Assembly: GCF_007858285.1 (NCBI RefSeq) | Contig: NZ_VFIL01000008.1 | Coordinates: forward strand, 248,001 to 312,000 | Length of the DNA stretch: 64,000 bases | Reading direction: 5' to 3' | From: Pseudomonas brenneri | GTDB lineage: Bacteria; Pseudomonadota; Gammaproteobacteria; Pseudomonadales; Pseudomonadaceae | Shown here: positions 52,120 to 61,125 of the stretch, one piece after another | Numbering within the stretch: the first letter of the stretch is position 1 | Layout of the letters: every line of letters begins with the position of its first letter | Notes under the pieces: model-generated | Seen by the model: only the letters and a program-made list of their open reading frames with translations | The model's database searches: none | Told to the model about the DNA's origin: nothing | Program-made: the position numbers and the translations under genes

Positions 52120-53355
52120 TCACTCGGGGGAGTGGAAACTGAGACTGTAGTTCACAGCCTTGTTGCCTGGGTCGAGGATATCCAGGGCGATATGGATCGG
52201 GGTCTGGGACGGCATCTCGGTCTGCCCGGCCAGTTCGCCGCTGAGGTACTCGGCAGGCTTGAAGCGCCGGCTGGCAATCATCCGGCCATTGAGGTCGGCG
52301 AAGCGCAGCTCCAGCAGGGGGAATGGCTGGGAGAACGTGGCGCGGTTATAGATGATGGCATCTACGACCAGCGCGCCGGCGAACTCGGGGTGGCTGCGCA
52401 CCACCAGGTTGCTGCTCTTGATGTGGGCGATATCGACCCGTGATGGCACCGTGCAGCCCAGTTTCGGGCACAGTTCCTGGAACCAGGGCCGGTATCTGTC
52501 CTGGCGGGCCAGGTCATCGAACTGGTAGGCAATGTATTGGCCGGCGAGGGCAGCGGCGGCCAGCAGCACCAGGGTCAGCCAGAGCAGGCGGCGGCCCCAG
52601 CCGGTGGGGCGCTTGCCGGCATAGAGGTGCAGCGGGTCGTCTTCCAGGTCCTGCAGCATTTCGTCGTGGGCATTGCCCGTGGCGCGGGTGCGCTTGCGAC
52701 GTGGTTGTGCGTCGGGGGCCGGCTCGGGCAGCGGTTCGTCCGACGCGTTGCCGATGCTTGGTTCGGGTGGGTCGAGATCGTCGTCGACATGGCGGGCATG
52801 CAGTACGGGCTCGTCGTCCACCTCATGGATGTCGAAGGACATCGAGGGTTCGGTACGCTGCGGTTTGCCCGCGGGTGTCGGGACCGGTTCGGCGGTTTCG
52901 TCGGCGTGGGCAATTGTCGCAGCCCGTTCGTCAGGCGGATCGCTGAACAGGCTGGCCGCCCACTGTTCCTCTTGCGCCTTGGCCGTGTCGCGGCTGGCGC
53001 TCATTGGCTGGTCTTTTTGCCGACGGTCTGCACCTGTCAGGCGCCGGTCGCTGCCTTGGGGCTGGGTGTGTTGAATCTCCCGGCGTTCCAGCTTGGCCAG
53101 CTCTTCGTCGAGGTCCAGGTGATCCAGGTCCAGTTCTTCAGCGGACCATTGCTTCTGGCTGATGGCGCGCGGTGCGGTTTCTGCCGTTGGCGCTTCAGGC
53201 GCATGGGTACGCTGCTCCAGCAACTGGCGAGCGGCGTTGAACACTTGCAGGCAAGAGCCGCAGCGAACCACGCCACGGGCCACGCTCAATTGAGCATGGC
53301 TGACGCGGAAACGGGTTTGGCAATGCGGGCACTGGGTGACGAAACTGTCGGTCAT
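52120..53355 (-). CDS. DUF3426 family zinc-ribbon membrane protein
   Basis: A 411-residue protein. The N-terminus carries an MJ0042-type zinc ribbon with CPHCQTRFRV and VRCGSCLQVFNA. A long, acidic, low-complexity middle (about residues 45-245) follows, then one membrane helix (LLWLTLVLLAAAALAGQYIA, about 265-285) and a C-terminal DUF3426 beta domain (VVRSHPEFAGALVVDAIIYN; LLELRFADLNGRMIASRRF). The function is unknown; the gene is conserved between prmA and dusB in Pseudomonas. No regulatory element was assigned in the 186-base gap to dusB. Confidence 0.88.
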   Translation of the reverse strand: MTDSFVTQCPHCQTRFRVSHAQLSVARGVVRCGSCLQVFNAARQLLEQRTHAPEAPTAETAPRAISQKQWSAEELDLDHLDLDEELAKLERREIQHTQPQGSDRRLTGADRRQKDQPMSASRDTAKAQEEQWAASLFSDPPDERAATIAHADETAEPVPTPAGKPQRTEPSMSFDIHEVDDEPVLHARHVDDDLDPPEPSIGNASDEPLPEPAPDAQPRRKRTRATGNAHDEMLQDLEDDPLHLYAGKRPTGWGRRLLWLTLVLLAAAALAGQYIAYQFDDLARQDRYRPWFQELCPKLGCTVPSRVDIAHIKSSNLVVRSHPEFAGALVVDAIIYNRATFSQPFPLLELRFADLNGRMIASRRFKPAEYLSGELAGQTEMPSQTPIHIALDILDPGNKAVNYSLSFHSPE

Positions 53356-53385
53356 GCGGCCATCCGATTCATGCAGACGCTCATT

Positions 53386-54264
53386 CTAGCGCCGACGACC
53401 GCTGATGCGTACCCAGCCATCACGGTTGGCGATGGGGTCCAGGTCAAAGTCCTGGGCATAGGCGGCGGCCACTTCTTCGCCCTGTTCGGCGAGGATCCCC
53501 GACAGCGCCAGGCGCCCGCCAGGCTTGACCAGGCTCGACAGTTGCGGGGCCAGCGATACCAGCGGCCCGGCAAGGATATTGGCGACCAACACGTCGGCCT
53601 GCACCTGGGGCAATTGCTCTGGCAGGTACAGTGGGAGTTTGCTTTCAGCAATGTTATTGCGCCCGGCGTTATCGCGGGAGGCTTCCAGGGCCTGCACGTC
53701 GATGTCTGTGCCGACGGCTTCCTTGGCGCCTAGTAGCAGCGCAGCGATGGCCAGGATGCCCGAGCCGCAACCGAAGTCCAGCACGTTGCAGTCCTGCAAG
53801 TCCTGGCCGTCGAGCCATTCCAGGCACAGGGCGGTGGTCGGGTGGGTGCCGGTGCCGAACGCCAGGCCCGGGTCCAGCAGCAGGTTGACGGCCTCAGGCT
53901 CCGGGGCGGCATGCCAGCTTGGCACGATCCACAGGCGCTGGCCGAAACGCATGGGTTGGAAGTTGTCCATCCAGCTGCGTTCCCAGTCCTGGTCTTCGAT
54001 CACTTCACTGTGGTGCTCGGGCAGCGGGCCGCCGGTCAGCAGTTCCATATGGGCAAAGACACTGGTGGCGTCGGTGCCGTCTTCGAACAGGGCCAGCAAA
54101 TGGGTGTGGGACCACAAGGGGGTGGTGTTCAGCTCGGGCTCGAAAATCGGCTGGTCTTCGGCGTCCATGAAGGTCACCGACACGGCGCCCACTTCGAGGA
54201 ACGCGTCTTCATAGGTTTCGGCTTGTTCTGGGCTGATGGCGAGACGGACTTGCAGCCAAGGCAT
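53386..54264 (-). CDS. prmA: Ribosomal protein L11 methyltransferase PrmA
   Basis: A 292-residue SAM-dependent methyltransferase starting MPWLQVRLAISPEQAETYED. The substrate domain has EDQDWERSWMDNFQPMRFG and the catalytic domain has FGTGTHPTTALCLEWLDG, VLDFGCGSGILAIAALLLGA and VANILAGPLVSLAPQL. It trimethylates L11. An in-frame ATG three codons upstream is less likely because relatives begin at MPWLQVRL. Confidence 0.97.
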   Translation of the reverse strand: MPWLQVRLAISPEQAETYEDAFLEVGAVSVTFMDAEDQPIFEPELNTTPLWSHTHLLALFEDGTDATSVFAHMELLTGGPLPEHHSEVIEDQDWERSWMDNFQPMRFGQRLWIVPSWHAAPEPEAVNLLLDPGLAFGTGTHPTTALCLEWLDGQDLQDCNVLDFGCGSGILAIAALLLGAKEAVGTDIDVQALEASRDNAGRNNIAESKLPLYLPEQLPQVQADVLVANILAGPLVSLAPQLSSLVKPGGRLALSGILAEQGEEVAAAYAQDFDLDPIANRDGWVRISGRRR

Positions 54265-54373
54265 GGCGGGCACCTTTGAAAAAATGAGTGTGCAGCGGGG
54301 GTGGGGCTGCGAAAGGGCGCAAGTTTACGCGAGCGGCGAGGATAAGACGACAGTGCAAGTTACACACCAATCA

Positions 54374-54463
54374 AATGTGGGAGCTGGCTTGCCTGCGATA
54401 GCATCACCTTGGTGTAACTGATGCACCGAGGTGCCCGCATCGCAGGCAAGCCAGCTCCCACAG
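54374..54463. repeat. REPIN between prmA and accC (GCTGGCTTGCCTGCGAT type)
   Basis: Facing REPs GTGGGAGCTGGCTTGCCTGC and GCAGGCAAGCCAGCTCCCAC with a spacer nearly identical to the REPIN at 28.7 kb (GATAGCATCACC...GTGTAACTGA), indicating a recent common source. Confidence 0.92.
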
Positions 54464-54496
54464 GGCTTTGTGGTGTTCTTGCGTGCCCATGAATGA

Positions 54497-54521
54497 CAAA
54501 ACCGCCCGAAGGCGGTTTTGT
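54497..54521 (-). terminator. Intrinsic terminator of accB-accC
   Basis: CAAAACCGCC - TTCG loop - GGCGGTTTTG on the minus strand, followed by TCATTC, 16 bases after the accC stop. The stem is 10 bp and symmetric, so it could work in both directions. Confidence 0.82.
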
Positions 54522-54536
54522 GGGTAGAGCACAAAC

Positions 54537-55898
54537 TTACTGGTTGGCCAGCTTGTGTTCCAGGTAGTGAATGTTCACACCACCTTCGCAGAAGCCTTCA
54601 TCACGAACCAGATCCCGGTGCAGTGGGATGTTGGTCTTGATGCCGTCGACCACGATTTCGTCCAGGGCATTGCGCATACGGGCCATGGCCTCGTCGCGGG
54701 TGGAGCCCCAGGTGATCAGCTTGCCGATCAGCGAGTCGTAGTTCGATGGAACCTTGTAGCCGCTGTACAGGTGCGAATCGACGCGAACGCCGTTGCCGCC
54801 TGGTGCATGGAAATGCTTGACCAGGCCAGGGCTTGGCATAAAGGTCTTCGGGTCTTCGGCGTTGATCCGGCACTCCAGGGAGTGGCCGTGGATCTTCACG
54901 TCATCCTGGGTGAAGGACAACACGTTGCCAGCGGCGATGCTGAGCATCTCCTTGACGATGTCGATACCGGTGACCATCTCCGAAACCGGGTGCTCTACCT
55001 GCACACGAGTGTTCATCTCGATGAAGTAGAAGCGGCCGTTCTCGTAGAGGAACTCGAAAGTCCCGGCGCCACGGTAGTTGATATCGATGCAAGCCTTGAC
55101 GCAGCGTGCCAGGACTTCCTGACGTGCTTTTTCATCCAGGCCTGGTGCCGGAGCTTCTTCCAGTACCTTCTGGTGACGGCGTTGCAGCGAGCAATCGCGG
55201 TCGCCCAGGTGGATGGCGTGGCCCTGGCCGTCGGACAGTACCTGGACTTCCACGTGACGTGGGTTGGTCAGGTATTTTTCCAGGTAGACCATCGGGTTGC
55301 CGAACCAGGCGCCCGCTTCCGAGCGAGTCTGCTTGGCCGCTTCGATCAGGTCTTCTTCCTTGTGCACCACGCGCATGCCGCGACCACCACCGCCACCAGC
55401 GGCCTTGATGATCACCGGGTAACCGACTTCGCGACCAATGCGCAGGGCGGTTTCCTCGTCCTCAGGCAGCGGGCCGTCGGAACCTGGAACGGTTGGCACG
55501 CCGGCTGCGATCATGGCGTCCTTGGCCGACACCTTGTCGCCCATCAGGCGAATGGTCTCGGCTTTCGGGCCGATGAAGGCGAAGCCGGATTTTTCCACCT
55601 GTTCGGCGAAGTCGGCGTTTTCCGCGAGGAAGCCGTAGCCAGGGTGGATGCCATCAGCGCCGGTCACTTCAGCCGCGGCGATGATGTTCGAGACCTTCAG
55701 GTACGAGTTCGTGGCCAGGGGCGGGCCGATGCAGATGCTCTCGTCCGCGAGTTTCACGTGCATCAATTCGGTATCGGCCGTCGAGTAAACAGCGACGGTC
55801 TTGATGCCCTCTTCCTTACAGGCGCGCAGGATCCGCAGCGCGATCTCGCCGCGGTTGGCGATCAGGACTTTTTGCAGTTTCTTCGCAGGTTTCAACAT
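54537..55898 (-). CDS. accC: Acetyl-CoA carboxylase, biotin carboxylase subunit AccC
   Basis: A 453-residue ATP-grasp enzyme that carboxylates biotin on AccB in fatty-acid synthesis. It has KVLIANRGEIALRILRACKE, IHPGYGFLAENADFAEQVEK, the glycine-rich KAAGGGGGRGMRVVH, EKYLTNPRHVEVQVLSDGQG, FIEMNTRVQVEHPVSEMVTG and ECRINAEDPKTFMPSPG. The start at MLKPAKKLQKVL has GGAG ten bases upstream. Relative to P. aeruginosa it has about six additional N-terminal residues. Seventeen bases after accB. Confidence 0.98.
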   Translation of the reverse strand: MLKPAKKLQKVLIANRGEIALRILRACKEEGIKTVAVYSTADTELMHVKLADESICIGPPLATNSYLKVSNIIAAAEVTGADGIHPGYGFLAENADFAEQVEKSGFAFIGPKAETIRLMGDKVSAKDAMIAAGVPTVPGSDGPLPEDEETALRIGREVGYPVIIKAAGGGGGRGMRVVHKEEDLIEAAKQTRSEAGAWFGNPMVYLEKYLTNPRHVEVQVLSDGQGHAIHLGDRDCSLQRRHQKVLEEAPAPGLDEKARQEVLARCVKACIDINYRGAGTFEFLYENGRFYFIEMNTRVQVEHPVSEMVTGIDIVKEMLSIAAGNVLSFTQDDVKIHGHSLECRINAEDPKTFMPSPGLVKHFHAPGGNGVRVDSHLYSGYKVPSNYDSLIGKLITWGSTRDEAMARMRNALDEIVVDGIKTNIPLHRDLVRDEGFCEGGVNIHYLEHKLANQ

Positions 55899-55915
55899 CG
55901 AAGGCGCTCCGCGGT

Positions 55916-56380
55916 TCAAACGATGGTGAACAGCGGCTGGTCGTACTCAACCGGCTGACCGTTTTCTACCAGGATGGATTCGATGACGCCGGCTTTTTCG
56001 GCCGTGATGTGGTTCATCATTTTCATCGCTTCCACGATGCAGATGGTGTCGCCCACTTTCACGGTCTTGCCCACTTCAACGAAGGCTGGCGAGGTCGGTG
56101 CCGGGGTGCGGTAGAAAGTACCGACCATTGGCGACTTGACCACGAAACCGTTGAGCACTGGTGCGGCCGGTGCGGCGGGAGCTGCGGCAGCAGCAGGTGC
56201 GGCAGCCGGAGCAGCAGCGGCTGGAGCCGGTGCTTGCATCTGTGGCGCGTAGAACTGTTGGGCCGGGGTCTTGCTGTGACGGCTGATCCGTACGGATTCT
56301 TCGCCTTCCTTGATTTCCAGCTCGTCGATACCGGATTCTTCCAGCAGTTCGATCAATTTCTTAACTTTACGGATATCCAT
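55916..56380 (-). CDS. accB: Biotin carboxyl carrier protein AccB
   Basis: A 154-residue carrier. N-terminal helical part (MDIRKVKKLIELLEESGIDE), an Ala/Pro-rich flexible linker (about residues 48-75) and a C-terminal biotinyl domain with the biotinylation lysine in VEAMKMMNHI. First gene of accB-accC, 24 bases after aroQ on the same strand. Confidence 0.98.
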   Translation of the reverse strand: MDIRKVKKLIELLEESGIDELEIKEGEESVRISRHSKTPAQQFYAPQMQAPAPAAAAPAAAPAAAAAPAAPAAPVLNGFVVKSPMVGTFYRTPAPTSPAFVEVGKTVKVGDTICIVEAMKMMNHITAEKAGVIESILVENGQPVEYDQPLFTIV

Positions 56381-56404
56381 GAATCATCAACTCCCAAGGG
56401 TCGG

Positions 56405-56860
56405 TCAGGGGCGTTTAGCCTGTTCTTCAACGTGTTCCAGGGCGGCCTCCAGGGCCAGTCGGTAACCGCTGGCGCCAAGGCCGCAGATCACTCCTACCGC
56501 TACGTCGGAGAAGTAAGAGTGATGGCGGAAAGCTTCGCGTTTATGCACGTTCGATAAATGCACTTCGATGAATGGGATGCTCACCGCCAGCAGCGCGTCA
56601 CGTAATGCAACACTTGTGTGCGTAAAAGCGGCGGGATTGATCAGGATAAAGTCCACGCCTTCGCTGCGCGCGGCGTGAATGCGATCAATCAATTCATACT
56701 CGGCATTGCTTTGCAGGTAGAGCAGATGGTGGCCGGCTTCACGGGCCCGTCGTTCCAGATCGAGGTTGATCTGTTCGAGGGTGACTGCACCGTATACACC
56801 CGGCTCGCGGGTGCCGAGCAGGTTCAGGTTGGGTCCGTGCAGAACCAGTAAGGTCGCCAT
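56405..56860 (-). CDS. aroQ: Type II 3-dehydroquinate dehydratase AroQ
   Basis: A 151-residue enzyme of the shikimate pathway. It has the substrate loop GPNLNLLGTREPGVYG with catalytic Arg and Tyr, NPAAFTHTSVALRDALLA with Asn, and IEVHLSNVHKREAFR with catalytic His. It lies just upstream of accB. As I recall PAO1, a dsbD/dipZ gene lies upstream of aroQ; here there is a 302-base gap instead, about a third of it a REPIN. Confidence 0.97.
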   Translation of the reverse strand: MATLLVLHGPNLNLLGTREPGVYGAVTLEQINLDLERRAREAGHHLLYLQSNAEYELIDRIHAARSEGVDFILINPAAFTHTSVALRDALLAVSIPFIEVHLSNVHKREAFRHHSYFSDVAVGVICGLGASGYRLALEAALEHVEEQAKRP

Positions 56861-57037
56861 CGGCTGTTCCTTGTTATTGGATGTGGGTACGTCAGAACCC
56901 GGCGACTATGCCGCAAAGCCTTTGTGACTGTCCAGTTCTCTGCAATAGCCAGCACGATTAGCGAGGATTGCGCAAAGTATGTGACCGGGGCGCACGATCC
57001 GGTCATTGGTAATACGGTCCTGAGTACGCAGGAGATC

Positions 57038-57135
57038 AAAATGTGGGAGCGGGCTTGCTCGCGAATGCGGTGTATCAGTCAACATGTCCATCACTGACCC
57101 ACCGCATTCGCGAGCAAGCCCGCTCCCACATTTTT
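57038..57135. repeat. REPIN upstream of aroQ (GCGGGCTTGCTCGCGA type)
   Basis: Facing REPs ATGTGGGAGCGGGCTTGCTC and GAGCAAGCCCGCTCCCACAT. The stems extend inward (GCGAATGCGGTG / CACCGCATTCGC), so the whole 98-base element can fold into one long cruciform. The remaining gap 56861-57037 should hold the aroQ promoter; no clear consensus was recognised. Confidence 0.92.
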
Positions 57136-57162
57136 GATTCCCGTCTGATTTGGGAGATGGCG

Positions 57163-59124
57163 TCAGACGCGGAAGGCCTGCACGGCCGTATTAAGTTGCC
57201 CGCCGAGTACTAACAGGTGCTCGCCCTGGCTGCGACCCTGGCCAATGCGCAGCAGGTTGTCCTCACCCAGTTGATGAATACGCTCACTGTTATCACGGAT
57301 TTCACTGACCGCGCCGCTCTGCTGGGCCGTTACATCGGCAATGCGGATGGCTGTGTCGGAAATGGTCTGGATTGCGCCGACGATTTCATCCAGCGCGCCG
57401 TCGGCGGCCTGGGCTTGCTGGGCGGTGGCTTCGGCGTGTTCGACCTGGGCGCGCATGCCTTCCACCGATTGCCGGGCGGCGGTTTGCAGGCCGGCGATCA
57501 GGGTCTGGATTTGGGCGGTGGCGCCCGCGGTGCGCTGGGCCAGGGAGCGCACTTCGTCGGCGACCACGGCAAACCCGCGCCCGGCTTCACCGGCGCGGGC
57601 GGCTTCGATGGCAGCGTTGAGTGCCAGCAGGTTGGTCTGGTCGGCAATCGAGCGAATCACGGTCAGCACGCTGCCAATGGTGGCGGACTCTTCGGCGAGT
57701 TTTTCGATCATCTGCGCATTGTCCTGCACCTCGCCCACCAGCGCGTGCAGGCCGGTCAGGCTCAAGCCGATCACCCGCTGGCCATGCTCCACGGCCTCGC
57801 CGGCGCTGCGGCTGGCCTCGGCGGCCTGGCTGGCGTCGCCCGCAACCTGCTGGATCGTGGCTTCCAGTTCCCCTAATGAATCGCGGATTTGCGCAGTGTC
57901 CCCGGCCTGGCGTTCGGCGCCGTCATGCAGGCCGCCGCTCAGTTCGGCCAGGGCGCGGCTGCTACCGGCCACTTCTTCTGCGTTGGTGCGGATAGTCCCC
58001 ACCAGGTTCACCAGGTAAGCACGCAGGCGATTGAGCGAGGCTTCAATATCATGCAGTTCGCGGTTGGTGTGGCCCAAGGCAATTGGCTGGCTGAAATCCC
58101 CTTCGGCCCAGGTTGAAAGGGCCGGCGCCAGGCTGGTGAGCACTCGCGCCAGGCGCCGTTGCAGGGTGTCGATGAGCAGGGCGATCAATAGGATCAGGCC
58201 GATCATCACGCCTTGGATCACCCGCACTTCGCCCTGGATCTTGCCGTGCTGGGCGCGTACCTCGGGCTCCAGCGCGGCGATGGCTTGCTGCACGGTGTCG
58301 ATTTTCAGGTGAGTGGCAGCGGCCAGTTCTGCGCGCTTCTGGATTTGCTCGCGGGTACGCGCAAGCTCTGCCGGGTAGCGCGTGAGCAGGCTGTTGAGTT
58401 CGCGCTTGAGATTCACGCCAGTGTCTTCGGCGGTAGCGGTTTCGCTGCTTTCCAGGCCCATCAACGCAGAAAAATCATCGCTGTTGGAGGCACTGCTGGC
58501 GGTCACGCCCAGCAGCGGCAGTTGCTCAAGCAGGTCAGCCTGGCTGCGGATATTGGCCAGTTCACGTTCTACATCGGTGGCCAATTCACTGCGCCCGCTG
58601 CTCACCAGTTTGTCCCGCGCCAGGGACAGCTTGGCCAGGTGCTGCGAGGCTGCCAGCAACGGCGGCAGATAACGTCCTGCATCGGCTGAGCTGACGCCCA
58701 TGGCGTACTGGCTCAGTTGTTCCAGGCTGGCCCCCAATTCCCGCTCGGCTTGCAGCAGCAAGGCTTGTGGGGCGCCGGCCAGTTTGCCGGCGGCCAGCAG
58801 GTCGGTCTTGCTGAAGCCATCGAGGCCGAGCAGGCCGGGCCGCAGTTTTTCGGTCAGTTCAGACGGCAATTCATCCAGGTGCAGCAACAGGTTTTCCAGG
58901 CTCTGGCCGGCAGCGCTCAGGCGCAAGGCGTCGCCGCTGGCCAAATAGTCGTCGATATTGCGCGCGGTCTGGTTCTGGAACGCCTGGGACAGGCCCAGAT
59001 AGCGCTCCATCAATAGATAAGGGCGTTCGAGGGCCCGTTGCGACCACCAGAGCGTAGCGCCCAGGGCCAGGCAAACGGCGACCAGCAGAAGGGTGTTCAG
59101 ATTCGTCAGCAGCTTCAGGCGCAT
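57163..59124 (-). CDS. Methyl-accepting chemotaxis protein, CtpL-like
   Basis: A 653-residue chemoreceptor. Membrane helix 1 (about residues 9-26) is followed by a large periplasmic helical sensor (about 30-300), membrane helix 2 (VIQGVMIGLILLIALLIDTL), a HAMP domain, then the signalling domain with the hairpin tip LNAAIEAARAGEAGRGFAVV and ADEVRSLAQRTAGATAQIQ. Its position between aroQ and the gcbA-like gene matches P. aeruginosa ctpL (PA4844), a phosphate/chloroaniline receptor, but the ligand here is not shown. The ATG start is chosen; a TTG four codons upstream is possible. Confidence 0.88.
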   Translation of the reverse strand: MRLKLLTNLNTLLLVAVCLALGATLWWSQRALERPYLLMERYLGLSQAFQNQTARNIDDYLASGDALRLSAAGQSLENLLLHLDELPSELTEKLRPGLLGLDGFSKTDLLAAGKLAGAPQALLLQAERELGASLEQLSQYAMGVSSADAGRYLPPLLAASQHLAKLSLARDKLVSSGRSELATDVERELANIRSQADLLEQLPLLGVTASSASNSDDFSALMGLESSETATAEDTGVNLKRELNSLLTRYPAELARTREQIQKRAELAAATHLKIDTVQQAIAALEPEVRAQHGKIQGEVRVIQGVMIGLILLIALLIDTLQRRLARVLTSLAPALSTWAEGDFSQPIALGHTNRELHDIEASLNRLRAYLVNLVGTIRTNAEEVAGSSRALAELSGGLHDGAERQAGDTAQIRDSLGELEATIQQVAGDASQAAEASRSAGEAVEHGQRVIGLSLTGLHALVGEVQDNAQMIEKLAEESATIGSVLTVIRSIADQTNLLALNAAIEAARAGEAGRGFAVVADEVRSLAQRTAGATAQIQTLIAGLQTAARQSVEGMRAQVEHAEATAQQAQAADGALDEIVGAIQTISDTAIRIADVTAQQSGAVSEIRDNSERIHQLGEDNLLRIGQGRSQGEHLLVLGGQLNTAVQAFRV

Positions 59125-59179
59125 GCGTGGTTTCAACCAACGGCAGAAGGAGTAAGTGCCTGAAGTTATTGCGTTTTCG

Positions 59180-60850
59180 TTACAGGGTTATGACCGAATC
59201 AGTGGATTCTGGTGAAAAGATGGCACTTTGCTTTGATGTGCGTGCGGCCTGGACTCGATTGCGTCCGGCGTCCTTGGCGCGGTACAGCGCTTCGTCGGCC
59301 TGGGCCGCCATCATCAGGCTGTCGGAACCGTCACACAACTCGACTACGCCGGCGCTGAAGGTGCACCACAAATCCTGGGGCTGGGCCGGATAATGGATTT
59401 CGGCAAAGCGCCCACGGATTTCGTCGAGCACCTTGCACGCGGCGTCCAGGTCGGTGTCGGGCATGACGATGGCAAACTCTTCGCCGCCGTACCGGCCGAT
59501 ATAGTCGGTCTTGCGCAGGCGCTGCTTGAGAAACAGCGCCAGGCTCTTGATCACGCGGTCGCCCATGGGGTGGCCGTGGCTGTCGTTGACCCGCTTGAAG
59601 TGGTCAATGTCGAGCATGGCAAAGCTCAGCGGCTTGCTCTCGCGGCGCGAGCGAAAGCTGCAATCTTCCAGCAGTTGCAGGATATGCGTGTGGTTGTACA
59701 GGCCGGTCAGGCTGTCGCGCACCATCCGCGCCTTGAGATGGCGGGCGCGGGCGGCGCGGTTGCGCACGGTGGTGATCAGGTGGCGCGGCTTGATCGGCTT
59801 GGTGAGGAAGTCGTCGCCGCCTTCGCTCATGGCATCGAGTTGCTTGTCCAGATCGTCCTCGGACGACAGGTAAATGATCGGCACGCTGACATAACGGTCA
59901 TTGTGGCGAATCACCTTGGCCAGCTCGGTGCCGGTGCAGGCCGGCATGTACATGTCGAGAATGATCAGGTCGGGTTGGAAATCCGCCAGTTCGGCCATGG
60001 CCTGGATCGGTTCGATCAAGGTGCGGGTAACGATCCCGGCGCTGTTGAGCAGGCGCTCGGTGTGCATGGCCTGGGCCCGGGAGTCGTCGATGATCAGCAC
60101 TTTATAAGGCTCGTACTGGGCGACGCAGGTCAGGACCTCGATTTTTTCCAGCAGGCTTGAGGCTTCCAGGGTGCCGGTCAAAAACTCCTGGCCCCCGGCG
60201 CGCACGGCGGCCAGGCGGGTGGGGGTGTCGGTTTCGTGCAGGCTGAAGAACAGCAGCGGCAGTTTCTGCTCCAGGCCTTCCTGGGCTTCGGCGGCCAGTG
60301 TCAGGCCCAGGCCGGTGCCGCAGAAGTCCACGTCCATCACAATCGCGGCCGGCAGGCGTTCGGCCATGGACGAGCGGAAGGCCGCCACGCTGTCCAGGGA
60401 CAGGGCGCTCAAACCAAAGAATTCCAGTTGCTTGGCCAGGCGCTCGGCGCGGTCGTGATCGGCCAGCATCACGTAGATGGGTTTGCGCATCGGCGGCAGG
60501 AAGGTCTGGTCCAACTGGTCGCCCTGGCGCAGGCCGGTGCGTGACAGGCGCTGCATCAAGCGGTTGAGGTCGGTGATCAGATGGCTGCTCAGGCGACCAC
60601 GGTTTTCATCCACCGCCTTGAGCGATTCGATGATGTGCCGGGCCAGTTGGCCGTGTTCGGGCTGTTCAAAACGCTCGGCAAACCGCAGCAGGCGCAAATT
60701 GGCCTCGCTGAGTTCGCTTAATTCGGCGTTCGACCACTCGCTGCGCTGCAAACGCTGCCAGATCTCAAGAATTTGACGCGCCTGATGAATTACCCGCTGG
60801 GCAAAGTGCTGCTTGAGACGCTCACGGCTGGGGTCTTCTGGCTCGGTCAT
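59180..60850 (-). CDS. gcbA: Diguanylate cyclase response regulator GcbA
   Basis: A 556-residue REC-REC-GGDEF protein. The first receiver-like domain (about residues 135-245) has MDVDFCGTGLG and is atypical; the second (about 253-370) has VLIIDDSRAQAMHTERLL and phospho-acceptor Asp in LIILDMYMPACTG. The C-terminal cyclase domain has the active GGEEF site (RYGGEEFAIVMP) and the inhibitory RxxD I-site (RKTD) five residues before it. Residues 1-120 are helical. In P. fluorescens Pf0-1, GcbA raises c-di-GMP to promote attachment through LapD. Motifs predict active, product-inhibited synthesis. Confidence 0.9.
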   Translation of the reverse strand: MTEPEDPSRERLKQHFAQRVIHQARQILEIWQRLQRSEWSNAELSELSEANLRLLRFAERFEQPEHGQLARHIIESLKAVDENRGRLSSHLITDLNRLMQRLSRTGLRQGDQLDQTFLPPMRKPIYVMLADHDRAERLAKQLEFFGLSALSLDSVAAFRSSMAERLPAAIVMDVDFCGTGLGLTLAAEAQEGLEQKLPLLFFSLHETDTPTRLAAVRAGGQEFLTGTLEASSLLEKIEVLTCVAQYEPYKVLIIDDSRAQAMHTERLLNSAGIVTRTLIEPIQAMAELADFQPDLIILDMYMPACTGTELAKVIRHNDRYVSVPIIYLSSEDDLDKQLDAMSEGGDDFLTKPIKPRHLITTVRNRAARARHLKARMVRDSLTGLYNHTHILQLLEDCSFRSRRESKPLSFAMLDIDHFKRVNDSHGHPMGDRVIKSLALFLKQRLRKTDYIGRYGGEEFAIVMPDTDLDAACKVLDEIRGRFAEIHYPAQPQDLWCTFSAGVVELCDGSDSLMMAAQADEALYRAKDAGRNRVQAARTSKQSAIFSPESTDSVITL

Positions 60851-61125
60851 ATCCTGACTACTAGGTAAGGGTGCATGCTGAGATCGACTGGTGGCTCTAT
60901 GCTAGCACCTCTTTTCCTTTGCACGAGTGTCATACGTCAATTAACTGCATCGTCCAAGTGATTCATTTGCTGACCGTTGGGTCGCATAGGCGCATCAGCG
61001 CCCATCCTTTATAGTTGAGTGCCATCTTTCTGCCAGCCCGATTAGAAAGCCCCGCACAGAGGGGCACGATGGGGTAGGGTTGTGGTCGTAGCTATTGAAC
61101 TCAAGTGACTGAAAGGATATCCGCC

